Origin: Tindallia magadiensis
GTDB taxonomy: Bacteria > Bacillota > Clostridia > Peptostreptococcales > Tindalliaceae
DNA: 64,000 nucleotides
Assembly: GCF_900113635.1 (NCBI RefSeq)
Contig: NZ_FOQA01000002.1
Location: forward strand, 310,001-374,000
Direction of reading: 5' to 3'
Part shown: positions 44,093 to 53,960 of the stretch, one piece after another
Position numbering within the stretch: position 1 is the stretch's first letter
Layout: each line of letters begins with the position of its first letter
Position numbers and translations under genes: made by a program
The notes under the pieces: model-generated
Database searches by the model: none
Told to the model about the DNA's origin: nothing
What the model saw: the letters and a program-made list of their open reading frames with translations, nothing else

Positions 44093-46483
44093 TTGTCAAT
44101 AACACATTCTTTCCGGATGGAGAAATATGAAGAGTTTGTTCAAATTCAGCAAATAATGACGGATTTTCAAAATGCAACGGGACTAACAGCCCTTTTGATG
44201 GATCAGGATGGAGAACCGATTACAGAAGCATCTCATCAGAGAATGTGCAGAGAATTTCACAAAAAAAAGCCTGGATCAAGGGAACATTGTCGAAACAGTA
44301 ATCAAAAGATGATGGCATTAGCGAAAGAAAACAAAAAAGAGACACTAGAATATCAAAAATGCGCAAATGGATTGGTTAATGTAGCGGTTCCTATCATCGT
44401 AGAAGATGAAAAAATAGCAACACTTATGATGGGAGAATTCTTTTTGAAAGACTTGGAAGAACCCAATAGAGAGTTTTTTAAGAAACAGGCACATCGCTAT
44501 GATTATGATGAAGAAACCTATCTTGAAAGCCTTCAGGAAATTCCAATATTAACCTTGGAACAATTGGCAGATCATGTTTCTTTTCTTCGTGGACTGACAG
44601 AATACGTTGCTGAAATGATACAGGGGATGATCAATCGGTTTTCTATAGGCCAAGAGCTTAGTGCGGCCAGGCAGCAAAAGGAAGTGTCGTTACAACAGCT
44701 GAAGGCAACAGAGCAGGAACTAATGTATCAATATGAGACGCTGAAGGAAAAAGAAGAAAAACTTAGAGATAGCAGAGAAAGATGGATTTTTGCAATTGAA
44801 GGAAGTCAAGATGGGGTATGGGACTGGGATCTAAGGCAGGATAAAACGTTCGTAACAGATCAGTGGGCCAATATGCTGGGATATCAAAAAGGAGAAATAG
44901 AGGATAGTCATCTTTTTTTTACTGAGAACATACATCCGGAAGATAAAGAACGGATACATAAGATATTAGAGCAATTTCGTAACGGAGAATATGAATTTCA
45001 TCGCTATGAGTTTCGAATGCGTCATAAAGATGGCAATTATCGATGGATTATATCCAGAGGGAAAGTGACGGAACGATGTGCAGATGGAAGGCCTTCACGA
45101 ATTACCGGAACACATACCGATATTACTGATTGGAGAGAAAAAATAAACCACTTGATTGCTAGTCGAAAACAGCTTCGATTTGTTTTGGAGGGCAGCGGTG
45201 CAGGTATTTGGAAATGGGACTTGGTTAACAAAACGGTTTACCTTGACCATGGAAGTAGGAAAATCTTAGAAATTTCTAAGGAGATCATCACAACGGATGA
45301 ATGGAACGAAAAAATTCATCCAAGCCTTCGCCTAGAAGTCTTAAAAGAGGATGAGGAGATTGTTTTAAAAGAGATAGGTTATCAAAAGGAGATACTAATG
45401 CAGGCGGCTGATGGCACTCCGTTCTGGGCAAGGGTATGCGGCGAGCCTATTCATCGAGATGATCAAGGGAAACTTGTGGCTTATAGTGGAATTATTACAG
45501 ATATTAGAGAAGAGAAAAACCTTGAAAAAGCCATTGAATATCAAAAACAAATCCTTTCTTCTTTTTTTCAGCAGTCACCAGATGCTATTGTGCATTTGAC
45601 AGATGACATGATCATAAAGAATGTAAATCAAAGATTTTTGGAGTTGTTTGAATATTCGAAACGCGAGTGTGTAGGAAAAAATATTGACGATCTCATCGTT
45701 TTGCCGGAACAATTAGAAGAAGCCAAGCGTATCCAGCGACTTGCAGATCGACTTCATAACTTAGAAATCGAAACGGTTCGTTATACCAAAACAGGGAAAG
45801 GAATACCGGTGATTATTCGAGGCGGCCCTATTTTGATGGATGGAAAGCCAGAAGGATATCAGGCAACTTATACGGATATTTCAGGGCAAAAGGAGCAAGA
45901 GCATCAGTTAAAGAGAGCCTTAAGAGAAACGGTAAATAGTTTTGCGAAGCTTTCGGAAAAGAGAGATATTTATATTTATGGACATCAACAGCGGGTGGCT
46001 CAATTGGCGATAGCGATTGGAGAAAAAATGGGATTATCAGAAAACACCTTGGAAGGTCTGTGGATTGCAGCCGCTTTACATGATATTGGTAAAATTATGA
46101 TTCCTTCAGAAATATTAAGCAAGCCATCTAAGTTGACCTCTTTGGAATTTGAGTTTATCAAAACTCATCCGCAAAATGCTTATGAGGTTTTAATTGATAT
46201 TGATTTTGAGTGGCCGATCGCTGAAATGATTTTGCAGCATCATGAAAAGCTGGATGGGTCAGGCTATCCACAAGGGTTGAAAGATACTCAGATATTGATG
46301 GGTGCAAAGATTCTTATAGTAGCGGATGTGGTGGAAGCCATTTCATCTCATCGTCCCTACCGACCAGCTTTAGGGACGGGAGAGGCATTGAAAGAAATAC
46401 AAAAATATAGTGGGATTTGGTATGAACCTCGGGTAGTGGAAGCTTGTGTACACCTTTTTGACAGGGGTGGATTTTCTTTCTAA
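44093..46483 (+). CDS. PocR-PAS-PAS-PAS-HD-GYP signalling protein 2 (tandem paralogue)
   Basis: A 796-residue paralogue with the same domain order: PocR (about 10-175, with the CREF and YQKCANGLVNVAVP stretches), coiled coil, three PAS domains, and HD-GYP with HDIGK near 663 and HHEKLDGSGYP near 721. The HD-GYP parts of the two are much closer to each other than the PocR and PAS parts, so they probably share an output but sense different things. Start is TTG at 44093, six bases after GAGGTG; a TTG at 44054 overlapping the previous stop lacks a ribosome site. Confidence 0.92.
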   Translation: MSITHSFRMEKYEEFVQIQQIMTDFQNATGLTALLMDQDGEPITEASHQRMCREFHKKKPGSREHCRNSNQKMMALAKENKKETLEYQKCANGLVNVAVPIIVEDEKIATLMMGEFFLKDLEEPNREFFKKQAHRYDYDEETYLESLQEIPILTLEQLADHVSFLRGLTEYVAEMIQGMINRFSIGQELSAARQQKEVSLQQLKATEQELMYQYETLKEKEEKLRDSRERWIFAIEGSQDGVWDWDLRQDKTFVTDQWANMLGYQKGEIEDSHLFFTENIHPEDKERIHKILEQFRNGEYEFHRYEFRMRHKDGNYRWIISRGKVTERCADGRPSRITGTHTDITDWREKINHLIASRKQLRFVLEGSGAGIWKWDLVNKTVYLDHGSRKILEISKEIITTDEWNEKIHPSLRLEVLKEDEEIVLKEIGYQKEILMQAADGTPFWARVCGEPIHRDDQGKLVAYSGIITDIREEKNLEKAIEYQKQILSSFFQQSPDAIVHLTDDMIIKNVNQRFLELFEYSKRECVGKNIDDLIVLPEQLEEAKRIQRLADRLHNLEIETVRYTKTGKGIPVIIRGGPILMDGKPEGYQATYTDISGQKEQEHQLKRALRETVNSFAKLSEKRDIYIYGHQQRVAQLAIAIGEKMGLSENTLEGLWIAAALHDIGKIMIPSEILSKPSKLTSLEFEFIKTHPQNAYEVLIDIDFEWPIAEMILQHHEKLDGSGYPQGLKDTQILMGAKILIVADVVEAISSHRPYRPALGTGEALKEIQKYSGIWYEPRVVEACVHLFDRGGFSF

Positions 46484-46579
46484 GGCTAAAAGAGGAATAT
46501 TAAATAGAAAAATATTAATAATGTTCAGGATTAAAAGGTGTAATTAAGGTGATTCAGCATAAAAAATTCGAAAAACCCT

Positions 46580-46607
46580 TTGCTTTTTGTTTGATTTTTG
46601 TTATGAT
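46580..46607 (+). promoter_or_regulatory. Promoter of the purine operon
   Basis: TTGCTT (46580-46585), 16 bases, TATGAT (46602-46607). The start falls a few bases before the guanine aptamer. The 95 bases before it, from 46484, show nothing. Confidence 0.68.
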
Positions 46608-46619
46608 GAAAAAGAAGAA

Positions 46620-46694
46620 CTCAATCCTATAATGCTGATAATATGGTTCGGCAGTTTCTACAGAGTCACCGTAAATGGCTCTACTACGAGTGAG
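46620..46694 (+). ncRNA. Guanine (purine-class) riboswitch
   Basis: P2 GCTGAT/TTCGGC with loop AATATGG, junction AGTTTCTACA, P3 GAGTC/GGCTC with loop ACCGTAAAT, then ACTACG. The specificity base in the last junction is C (as in ACTACG), the guanine form; adenine aptamers have T there. P1 is CTCA..TA with TACGAGTGAG, two mismatches. Guanine binding should favour the terminator and switch off the pur operon. Confidence 0.95.
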
Positions 46695-46745
46695 GCCTGT
46701 ATAACAAGATAGCATTACTTTTTTGTAAAGTATGTTCTTGATAAA

Positions 46746-46790
46746 AGTTCTGGCTTGATTCACTCCTTGGGATCTTAGTCAGGACTTTTC
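46746..46790 (+). terminator. Terminator of the guanine riboswitch
   Basis: AGTTCTGGCT (46746-46755) pairs, with two G-T pairs, with AGTCAGGACT (46777-46786), followed by TTTTC and GTTGTTTT. It is the off-state hairpin of the riboswitch. Confidence 0.8.
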
Positions 46791-46855
46791 GTTGTTTTAA
46801 CGGAATTAAATCGTTTTTTTATATAAAGTCAGATAAAAGATAAGGGGGAAAACCT

Positions 46856-48001
46856 GTGAAACGCTGTGACATTGGAGTCGTTGGCGGTGGACAATTGGGA
46901 AAAATGTTGTTAATGGAAGGTCATCGGATGGGGCTATCTTTTGCTGTTTTAGACCCTTCAAAAACCTGTCCAGCAAAGGGAATGGCACATGAGTTTATTC
47001 ATGGCCGTTTTTTTGATGAAATAAAAATTCAACAGTTGGCGGAAAAAAGCCAACGACTAACCTATGAGTTTGAACATATTCACGCAAAAATGTTGATGAA
47101 ACTGGAATCCAAAGGATGTCAGGTGATGCCTTCGCCAGAAACGCTTTATATGATACAGGATAAGTATCAACAAAATAAGGAACTGGAAAGTCATGGTCTG
47201 CCCGTTGCGCCTTATCAAAAAATTCAGCAAAAACAAGACTTGATAGAGGCGGCGGATCTTTTTGGTTATCCTTTTCTTCTGAAATCAAGATTTGGTGGTT
47301 ATGACGGAAAAGGAAATGCGAAGGTGGATGGTCCTGAAGCCTTAGATGCTTCTTATGATTTGTTAAATGGAAAAGAAAGGCCGTTGATGGCGGAAAAATT
47401 CATTGCGTTTAAGATGGAAATATCCGTAATAGCGGCGAGAGATTCTCTTGGCAATATTGAAACCTTTCCAGTAGGACAAAACATTCATCGGGATAACATT
47501 CTTGATAGAAGCATTGTACCGGCTCCCTTGCCACCGGAAGTGTTGCATTCAGCTGATGAACTGGCAAAAAAAACCTTGAAACATCTGAAAGGAGCAGGTA
47601 TTTTCTGTATTGAAATGTTTGTTGGAGAAGACCAATCGTTATGGATTAATGAAATTGCTCCCCGAACTCATAATTCGGGCCATTACAGCATTGAAGCCTG
47701 TAATATTTCTCAGTTTGGCCAACAGATTCGCACGATTATGGGATGGCCTCTGATAAAACCGACTTTGTTCAAGCCGGCGGTGATGGTAAACCTGTTGGGA
47801 GATCCGGTGAAGAGTGGGAATGCAAAATTGGTAGGCATAGAGAAAGCTATGGAAATAGCCGATGTATATCCTCATTGGTATGGAAAAACAGAAAGCAGAC
47901 CTGGTAGAAAAATGGGACATGTGACGATCTTGGGGGATAGCAGCGAAGAAGCGGCTGAAAAAGCAGAAAAGATCCGAAAGGTGTTGAAAGTAACTGTTTG
48001 A
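46856..48001 (+). CDS. purK: N5-carboxyaminoimidazole ribonucleotide synthase
   Basis: A 381-residue ATP-grasp enzyme making N5-CAIR from AIR, ATP and bicarbonate. Seen: GVVGGGQLGKMLLMEGH (8-24), the ATP-grasp stretch FLLKSRFGGYDGKGN (about 141-155), and the catalytic ENEIAPRTHNSGHY-like segment (INEIAPRTHNSGHYS). Start is GTG at 46856, behind GGGGG. First gene of the riboswitch-controlled purine operon; its presence shows the two-step PurK/PurE route is used. Confidence 0.97.
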   Translation: MKRCDIGVVGGGQLGKMLLMEGHRMGLSFAVLDPSKTCPAKGMAHEFIHGRFFDEIKIQQLAEKSQRLTYEFEHIHAKMLMKLESKGCQVMPSPETLYMIQDKYQQNKELESHGLPVAPYQKIQQKQDLIEAADLFGYPFLLKSRFGGYDGKGNAKVDGPEALDASYDLLNGKERPLMAEKFIAFKMEISVIAARDSLGNIETFPVGQNIHRDNILDRSIVPAPLPPEVLHSADELAKKTLKHLKGAGIFCIEMFVGEDQSLWINEIAPRTHNSGHYSIEACNISQFGQQIRTIMGWPLIKPTLFKPAVMVNLLGDPVKSGNAKLVGIEKAMEIADVYPHWYGKTESRPGRKMGHVTILGDSSEEAAEKAEKIRKVLKVTV

Positions 48002-48030
48002 GATAAAAACAGGATTAGGAGGAGTCGAAG

Positions 48031-48549
48031 ATGCAAACAACCAAAGTGGGGATTATTATGGGAAGCGATTCGGATTTGCCGGTGATGAAAGAGGCGACAC
48101 AGGTATTGGAAGGATTGGGAATCCAATGCGAAACAAGAATTATATCGGCCCATCGTACACCGGAAGCAATGGTTTCTTATGCGCAGCAGGCAAAAGAAAG
48201 AGGAATAGAAATGATTATTGCCGGAGCGGGAGGTGCGGCTCATCTGCCTGGGATGGTTGCTTCCATGACAACGCTTCCTGTGATAGGAGTGCCTGTAAAA
48301 AGCAACGCTTTATCGGGTTGGGACTCTTTGCTGTCGATCGTTCAGATGCCGGCGGGTATTCCGGTTGCTACGGTAGCCATCAACGGAGCTAAAAATGCTG
48401 GATTATTGGCGGCACAAATTCTTGGAATTAAAGATCCAGTGATTTCTCAAAAATTGGAAGATTTTCGACAACAGCAGACGGAGCAGGTGCTTAATAAAGC
48501 AGAAGCTTTGGAAGAGCTAGGGATTGATGGATTTTTGGAGGGGAGATAG
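48031..48549 (+). CDS. purE: N5-carboxyaminoimidazole ribonucleotide mutase
   Basis: A 172-residue class I PurE that rearranges N5-CAIR to CAIR. The nucleotide site has [14 protein letters not shown] (10-23) and the ISAHRTPE motif with the catalytic His (about 43-50). [11 protein letters not shown] and the long C-terminal helix fit. GGAGG-type site AGGAGG precedes the ATG. 29 bases after purK, three before purC. Confidence 0.98.
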   Translation: MQTTKVGIIMGSDSDLPVMKEATQVLEGLGIQCETRIISAHRTPEAMVSYAQQAKERGIEMIIAGAGGAAHLPGMVASMTTLPVIGVPVKSNALSGWDSLLSIVQMPAGIPVATVAINGAKNAGLLAAQILGIKDPVISQKLEDFRQQQTEQVLNKAEALEELGIDGFLEGR

Positions 48550-48552
48550 TTT

Positions 48553-49287
48553 ATGGTGAAGGATAAGGGAATTGAAAAAAAAGAGATGCTGTATGAAGGA
48601 AAAGCCAAGCAAGTCTATATAACAGAAGACGCTTCAAAGGTAATTGTGTACTTTAAAGATGATGCAACGGCTTTTAATGGAAAAAAGAAAAGTCAGATTG
48701 AAGGAAAAGGAAAGGTGAACAATCATCTGTCATCTCTGTTATACACATACTTGGAAGAAAAAGGAGTGAAAACCCATTTTATTCAACGGCTATCTGATCG
48801 GGAGATGCTGGTGAAAGCAGTAACAATCATTCCTTTAGAAATTATTGTTCGAAATGTGGCAGCTGGCTCCATGACCCGGCAATTAGGTGTGGAAGAGGGA
48901 ACTGTACTTAAAAAACCAATTGTTGAGTATTCTTTGAAGAAGGATGAGTTGGGTGATCCTTTTGTTAATGAAGATCATATTATTGCGCTGGAATGGGCGA
49001 CGGAGGAAGAGTTGAAAAAAATTCGTTCAGAAGCGTTAATCATTAATAAGCTATTAATAGAATTGTTTTCAAAAGCGGGTTTGAGGCTGATCGACTTTAA
49101 ATTGGAGTTTGGAGTGAATAAAGATGGGGTGTTACTGGCTGATGAAATATCGCCGGATACATGCCGGTTATGGGAAACTCAGACAGGAAGAGTAATGGAC
49201 AAGGACCGGTTTCGAAAAGATATGGGACAGGTATCGGAACACTATGAGGAAGTGCTGGAGCGAGTCAGTAAAGTATTGGCAGTTTGA
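48553..49287 (+). CDS. purC: SAICAR synthetase
   Basis: A 244-residue enzyme joining aspartate to CAIR. Seen: MLYEGKAKQVYITED (13-27), VRNVAAGSMTRQLGVEEG (about 99-116) and the C-terminal ADEISPDTCRLW with KDRFRKDMG. Short bacterial form. Begins three bases after the purE stop; purF starts 16 bases after its end. Confidence 0.98.
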   Translation: MVKDKGIEKKEMLYEGKAKQVYITEDASKVIVYFKDDATAFNGKKKSQIEGKGKVNNHLSSLLYTYLEEKGVKTHFIQRLSDREMLVKAVTIIPLEIIVRNVAAGSMTRQLGVEEGTVLKKPIVEYSLKKDELGDPFVNEDHIIALEWATEEELKKIRSEALIINKLLIELFSKAGLRLIDFKLEFGVNKDGVLLADEISPDTCRLWETQTGRVMDKDRFRKDMGQVSEHYEEVLERVSKVLAV

Positions 49288-49303
49288 AAATGGAGGGGTT
49301 CTT

Positions 49304-50746
49304 GTGTCGAAGGAATTGATGTGGGATGGATTAAAAGAAGAGTGCGGTGTGGCCGGAGTAATTCAGATGGAGGATGATCATACAGCGGAGCTGCTTTATT
49401 TTGGTCTTTATGCTTTGCAGCATCGGGGACAGGAAAGTGCAGGCATTGCGGTGAATGATGGAGATAAAACCCGGTGGCATAAAGATATGGGTTTGGTTTC
49501 AGAAGTGTTTGATAATGAAGATTTAGAAAAACTAACAGGTCATATTGGGGTTGGTCATGTACGATATTCCACTTCCGGAGAATCGGATGTTGAAAATGCA
49601 CAGCCTTTAGTAGTTCGTTACAGAGGTGGAACCATTGCCTTAGCACATAATGGAAATTTGGTAAACGCCAGGCTTTTGAGAGATCGACTGGAAGATGCGG
49701 GGGTTGTTTTTCAGACAACCATTGACTCAGAAGTGATTGTTAACCTGATTGCCAGATACAGTAGTGAAGGGATCCATCAAGCCATTCGCAGATCCATGGA
49801 ACTGATTAAAGGTGCCTATGCATTGGTAATCATGAACGAAGAATGCCTAATCGGCGTGAGAGATCCTTTAGGTCTTAGACCTTTATGTATTGGAAAAACA
49901 GAAAAAGGATATGTATTGGCATCAGAAAGCAGTGCTTTTGATGTTATGGGAGCTGAATTGGTTAGGGATGTGGAACCGGGAGAAATGGTGACCATTACGC
50001 CGGAGGGTATTCAGTCAGAATTTTTTCAGTCTTTACCTCGGAGAGCCGGATGTATTTTTGAGTATATTTATTTTGCCAGACCAGATAGTATTATGGATGG
50101 AATCAATGTTTATGAAGCAAGAAAAAATTCTGGTCGGGTACTGGCGAAGGAATGCCCTGTAGAAGCCGATATGGTAATGGCGGTTCCGGATTCTTCCATA
50201 CCCGTAGCCCTTGGTTATGCAGAAGCTTCCGGGATTCCTTACGGAGAAGGGCTGATAAAGAATCGTTATATTGGCAGGACTTTTATTCAGCCAACTCAGG
50301 CGATACGTGAACTGGCGGTCAAACTAAAGTTATCGCCGATGGCAGCAAATATTAAAGGTAAAAAACTGATTCTGATTGATGATTCCATTGTAAGAGGCAC
50401 TACCAGTAAACGGATTGTGGAAACCTTAAAGCAGGCTGGAGCGAAAGAGGTGCATGTTCGTGTCAGTTCACCGCCAGTCGCTTATAGCTGTTATTTTGGT
50501 ATTGATACACCTGATCGAAATCAATTAATTGGAGCGGTAAAAACCGTTGATGAAATTCGTAAGATTATTCATGCTGACAGCCTTCATTATCTTACTCCTG
50601 AAGGATTAGTAGAAGCCTTGGGAAAACCGGAAAAAAACTTTTGTTTGGCTTGTTTTGACGGTAACTACCCGATGGAGCTTCCGGAAAAGGCACAGCAGCA
50701 AAATGGACAACGAGTGTTTCAAAGACTAGATAAGGAGAATCAATAG
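49304..50746 (+). CDS. purF: Amidophosphoribosyltransferase, Fe-S propeptide type
   Basis: The committed step of purine synthesis, PRPP plus glutamine to phosphoribosylamine. 480 residues. The start is GTG at 49304 after GGAGGGG. The nucleophile is C14 (KEECGVAGV), so a 13-residue propeptide must be removed. Four Cys, C250, C396, C447 and C450, occupy the positions of the 4Fe-4S ligands in Bacillus PurF, making the enzyme oxygen-labile, fitting an anaerobe. The PRPP loop is LIDDSIVRGTTSKR (about 362-375). Feedback control by AMP/GMP is expected from the family. Confidence 0.98.
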   Translation: MSKELMWDGLKEECGVAGVIQMEDDHTAELLYFGLYALQHRGQESAGIAVNDGDKTRWHKDMGLVSEVFDNEDLEKLTGHIGVGHVRYSTSGESDVENAQPLVVRYRGGTIALAHNGNLVNARLLRDRLEDAGVVFQTTIDSEVIVNLIARYSSEGIHQAIRRSMELIKGAYALVIMNEECLIGVRDPLGLRPLCIGKTEKGYVLASESSAFDVMGAELVRDVEPGEMVTITPEGIQSEFFQSLPRRAGCIFEYIYFARPDSIMDGINVYEARKNSGRVLAKECPVEADMVMAVPDSSIPVALGYAEASGIPYGEGLIKNRYIGRTFIQPTQAIRELAVKLKLSPMAANIKGKKLILIDDSIVRGTTSKRIVETLKQAGAKEVHVRVSSPPVAYSCYFGIDTPDRNQLIGAVKTVDEIRKIIHADSLHYLTPEGLVEALGKPEKNFCLACFDGNYPMELPEKAQQQNGQRVFQRLDKENQ

Positions 50747-50758
50747 GGAGGAATCTGA

Positions 50759-51802
50759 ATGGAAAAAGTAACCTACGAATCGGCTGGTGTGAATGTGGAA
50801 GAAGGTCAGCGTAGCGTTGAACTAATGAAAAAAGCGGTGCAAAAGACAATGACAAAAGAAGTGCTTCAAGGTTTAGGTAGTTTTGGGGCGATGGTTCAAC
50901 CGGATTTGAAAGGAATGAATCAACCAGTGTTGGTTTCTGGAACCGATGGTGTGGGAACCAAATTAAAACTGGCCTTTATGATGGATCGGCATGATACGAT
51001 TGGTCAGGACTGTGTGGCAATGTGCGTGAACGATATCCTTTGCCATGGTGCACAACCTTTGTTTTTTCTGGATTATCTGGCCACGGGTAAATTAGAAGCG
51101 GAAAAGGCGGCGGCTATTGTAGCGGGGATTGCAGAAGCGTGTCAAAAGGCTGGCTGTGCCCTTGTAGGAGGAGAAACGGCTGAGATGCCAGGTTTTTATC
51201 AGGATGGCGAATACGATTTGGCTGGTTTTGCTGTGGGAATGGTGGATAGAGACAAACTGATTACAGGTGAGACGATCACGGCGGGAGATGTGATTATTGG
51301 ACTGGCTTCTTCTGGAGTTCATAGCAATGGTTTTTCTTTGGTGAGAAAAGTGTTATTGGAAAAAGAAGGTATGGACTTATGGGGCTCCTTTGGAGATTCG
51401 ACGCTTAGTTTAGGAGAAACGTTACTGACGCCTACCAGTCTTTATGTAAAGCCAATAATGGAAATGATTCAGCAAGTATCCATAAAAGGGTTGGCTCATA
51501 TCACTGGTGGGGGTTTTTATGAAAATATACCAAGGATTCTTCCTGATGGGACGGCCGCAACCATATGGTTGGGGAGCTGGCATATTCCAGATATCTTTCA
51601 CCTGCTAAAAGAAAAAGGACCGTTGGATCAAGAAGTCATGTACGGAACTTTTAATATGGGCATAGGAATGGTCCTGGTAGTATCATCGGAAGAAAAAGAG
51701 AAGGCGCTGGAGTTGCTTCGTGCGAATGGCCAACAAGCTTGGGTTATTGGAGAGGTGACATCGGGCAATAAACAGGTGACATTATGCGACGGATCAGAAT
51801 AG
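50759..51802 (+). CDS. purM: AIR synthetase (phosphoribosylformylglycinamidine cyclo-ligase)
   Basis: A 347-residue ATP-dependent enzyme closing the imidazole ring. Seen: YESAGVNVEEGQRSVELMK (6-24), VSGTDGVGTKLKLAF, DCVAMCVNDILCHGAQPLFFLDY and GGETAEMPGFY. Overlaps purN by 19 bases, so the two are coupled. Confidence 0.98.
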   Translation: MEKVTYESAGVNVEEGQRSVELMKKAVQKTMTKEVLQGLGSFGAMVQPDLKGMNQPVLVSGTDGVGTKLKLAFMMDRHDTIGQDCVAMCVNDILCHGAQPLFFLDYLATGKLEAEKAAAIVAGIAEACQKAGCALVGGETAEMPGFYQDGEYDLAGFAVGMVDRDKLITGETITAGDVIIGLASSGVHSNGFSLVRKVLLEKEGMDLWGSFGDSTLSLGETLLTPTSLYVKPIMEMIQQVSIKGLAHITGGGFYENIPRILPDGTAATIWLGSWHIPDIFHLLKEKGPLDQEVMYGTFNMGIGMVLVVSSEEKEKALELLRANGQQAWVIGEVTSGNKQVTLCDGSE

Positions 51803-52419
51803 CGGTGATGATTTCTGGCGGCGGTTCCAATTTACAGGCGTTGATGGATGCTGTTGATTCGGGACAAATTCCAGCGGAAATTGCTTTGGTTATTTCCAGC
51901 AACAAGGAAGCTTATGGCTTGGAAAGGGCTAAGAAAAGAGGAATTCCTGTTGATTGTTTACCGGAAAAAGAAATGTCGGAAGACTTGCTTTCAGAGGAAA
52001 TACTAAGGCGCTTACACGCTTTTTCCATCGATATGGTTCTGTTGGCAGGATATCTTAAAAAAATTCCTGAAAAGGTGGTAAAGGCTTATAAAGACAGCAT
52101 CATCAATGTGCATCCTTCTCTGATTCCTGCTTTTTCTGGGAAAGGGTTTTATGGGGAAAAAGTGCATCGGGCTGTGCATGAGCGAGGAGTGAAAATAACC
52201 GGGGCAACGGTTCATTTCGTCAACGAAGGGATGGATGAAGGCCCCATTATTCTTCAGGAATCAGTATCGTTGACAGGTATTGAAACGCCGGAAGAAATAG
52301 GAAAAAAAGTACTGGAAGTGGAACATCGGATATTGCCAAAAGCGGTGGAACTTTTTGTGAAAAATAAATTAAAAAATCAACAGGGACGGATCCTTGTTAA
52401 GGGAGATGGGGTTATATGA
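51784..52419 (+). CDS. purN: Phosphoribosylglycinamide formyltransferase, folate-dependent
   Basis: A 211-residue transferase that uses 10-formyl-tetrahydrofolate. Seen: [17 protein letters not shown] (5-21), the catalytic [18 protein letters not shown] (about 107-124) and [17 protein letters not shown] with its Asp. Overlaps purM by 19 bases and purH by four. Confidence 0.97.
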   Translation: MRRIRIAVMISGGGSNLQALMDAVDSGQIPAEIALVISSNKEAYGLERAKKRGIPVDCLPEKEMSEDLLSEEILRRLHAFSIDMVLLAGYLKKIPEKVVKAYKDSIINVHPSLIPAFSGKGFYGEKVHRAVHERGVKITGATVHFVNEGMDEGPIILQESVSLTGIETPEEIGKKVLEVEHRILPKAVELFVKNKLKNQQGRILVKGDGVI

Positions 52420-53948
52420 TCAAACGGGCATTGATCAGTGTATCGGATAAAACAGGAATAAAAGAACTTGGACAAGCTTTGGATCACCTAGGAGTTGAAT
52501 TGATATCCACTGGTGGAACAGCAAGAATGATGGCGGAAAATGGAATTAAGGTGAAGGAAGTCTCAGAGATTACCGGATTTCCAGAATGCTTAGACGGGCG
52601 GGTAAAAACGCTTCATCCAGCGATTCATGGAGGGTTATTGGCAAGGCGAGAAATAGAGGAGCATATGCAGACATTGGAAGAACTGGATATTCAAAAGATT
52701 GACCTGGTCATTATTAATTTGTACCCCTTTCGGGAAACCATGGAAAAAGAAGGGGTGAGCTTTCAGGAAGTAGTAGAACAAATTGATATAGGTGGACCTG
52801 CCATGCTTCGTTCAGCGGCAAAAAACCATCAGGATGTAACGGTGGTGGTAGATCCGGAAGACTATGAAACCGTGTTAGCGGAGATGAAAGAATTTGGAAA
52901 TACCAAACGGACTACAAGAAAAAGACTGGCAATGAAAGTGTTTCAATTAACGAGCCATTATGATACCTTGATTGCTGAATACTTATCCAAAGATGAACCG
53001 GTTTCGTTCCCTAAAATCAAAACCATGACCTTTGAAAAAGTTCAGAACTTAAGATATGGAGAAAATCCTCATCAACAAGCAGCCTTTTATCGGGAAATTG
53101 GATCAACCTCAGGGACCCTTCCGACAGCCAGGCAGATTCAAGGAAAAGAATTATCCTTTAACAATATCAATGATGCGGCGGAAACCCTGAGTCTTTTGCA
53201 AGAATTTGATGAACCAACGGCTGTTGCGGTGAAGCATACAAATCCTTGTGGGGTAGCGTCTGCAGAAACCATAGAATTAGCTTATCAAAAGGCCTTTCAA
53301 TCAGATCCACTATCTATTTTTGGTGGAATTGTAGCTGTGAATCGCCCTCTTAATAAAGAGACAGCTGATCAAATGATAGAGATATTCTTAGAAGTGATCA
53401 TAGCTCCTTCCTTTACACCGGAAGCCTTAGAAGTGTTTGCATCAAAGCCGAACATAAGGCTGTTGGAAATACCGGATATCAAAGTGGATACTGGAACGAC
53501 TTTCGATATGAAGAAAATAGCTGGCGGGATGCTGATTCAGGAATCTGATAAAGCCTTAGCAGAGACCGTGGAAGTTCAGACAGAGAAAAAACCAACGGAA
53601 AAAGAAGAAAAGGATTTGCATTTCGCATGGAAAATTGTGAAACATGTTAAATCCAATGCCATTGTAATTGTAAAGGATCAACAAACCCTTGCGGTAGGTC
53701 CGGGGCAGACGAGTCGGATCTGGGCATTACAAAATGCGTTGAAAAACACCTCTCACCAGGTGAAGGGTGCTGTAATGGCTTCGGATGCTTTTTTTCCTTT
53801 TCCTGACTGTGTGGAAGAAGCGGATAAGCATGGAATCACAGCGATTATTCAGCCCGGAGGCTCTAATCGTGATCAGGATTCCGTGGAAGCTTGTGATAAA
53901 GCAGGGATAAGTATGGTGTTTACGGGAATGAGACATTTTAAACATTAG
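52416..53948 (+). CDS. purH: Bifunctional AICAR transformylase/IMP cyclohydrolase
   Basis: A 510-residue enzyme making the last two steps to IMP. The cyclohydrolase part comes first ([19 protein letters not shown], then STGGTARMM and DGRVKTLHP). The transformylase part carries [14 protein letters not shown] (about 211-224), the catalytic KHTNPCG (about 271-277) and a C-terminal [10 protein letters not shown]. Starts within the purN stop (ATGA). Confidence 0.98.
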   Translation: MIKRALISVSDKTGIKELGQALDHLGVELISTGGTARMMAENGIKVKEVSEITGFPECLDGRVKTLHPAIHGGLLARREIEEHMQTLEELDIQKIDLVIINLYPFRETMEKEGVSFQEVVEQIDIGGPAMLRSAAKNHQDVTVVVDPEDYETVLAEMKEFGNTKRTTRKRLAMKVFQLTSHYDTLIAEYLSKDEPVSFPKIKTMTFEKVQNLRYGENPHQQAAFYREIGSTSGTLPTARQIQGKELSFNNINDAAETLSLLQEFDEPTAVAVKHTNPCGVASAETIELAYQKAFQSDPLSIFGGIVAVNRPLNKETADQMIEIFLEVIIAPSFTPEALEVFASKPNIRLLEIPDIKVDTGTTFDMKKIAGGMLIQESDKALAETVEVQTEKKPTEKEEKDLHFAWKIVKHVKSNAIVIVKDQQTLAVGPGQTSRIWALQNALKNTSHQVKGAVMASDAFFPFPDCVEEADKHGITAIIQPGGSNRDQDSVEACDKAGISMVFTGMRHFKH

Positions 53949-53960
53949 GAGTGGATACGA

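Noticed and set aside
49242-49718. 158-codon minus-strand frame opposite purC/purF
   Set aside because: It is a shadow of two certain genes in the opposite direction.
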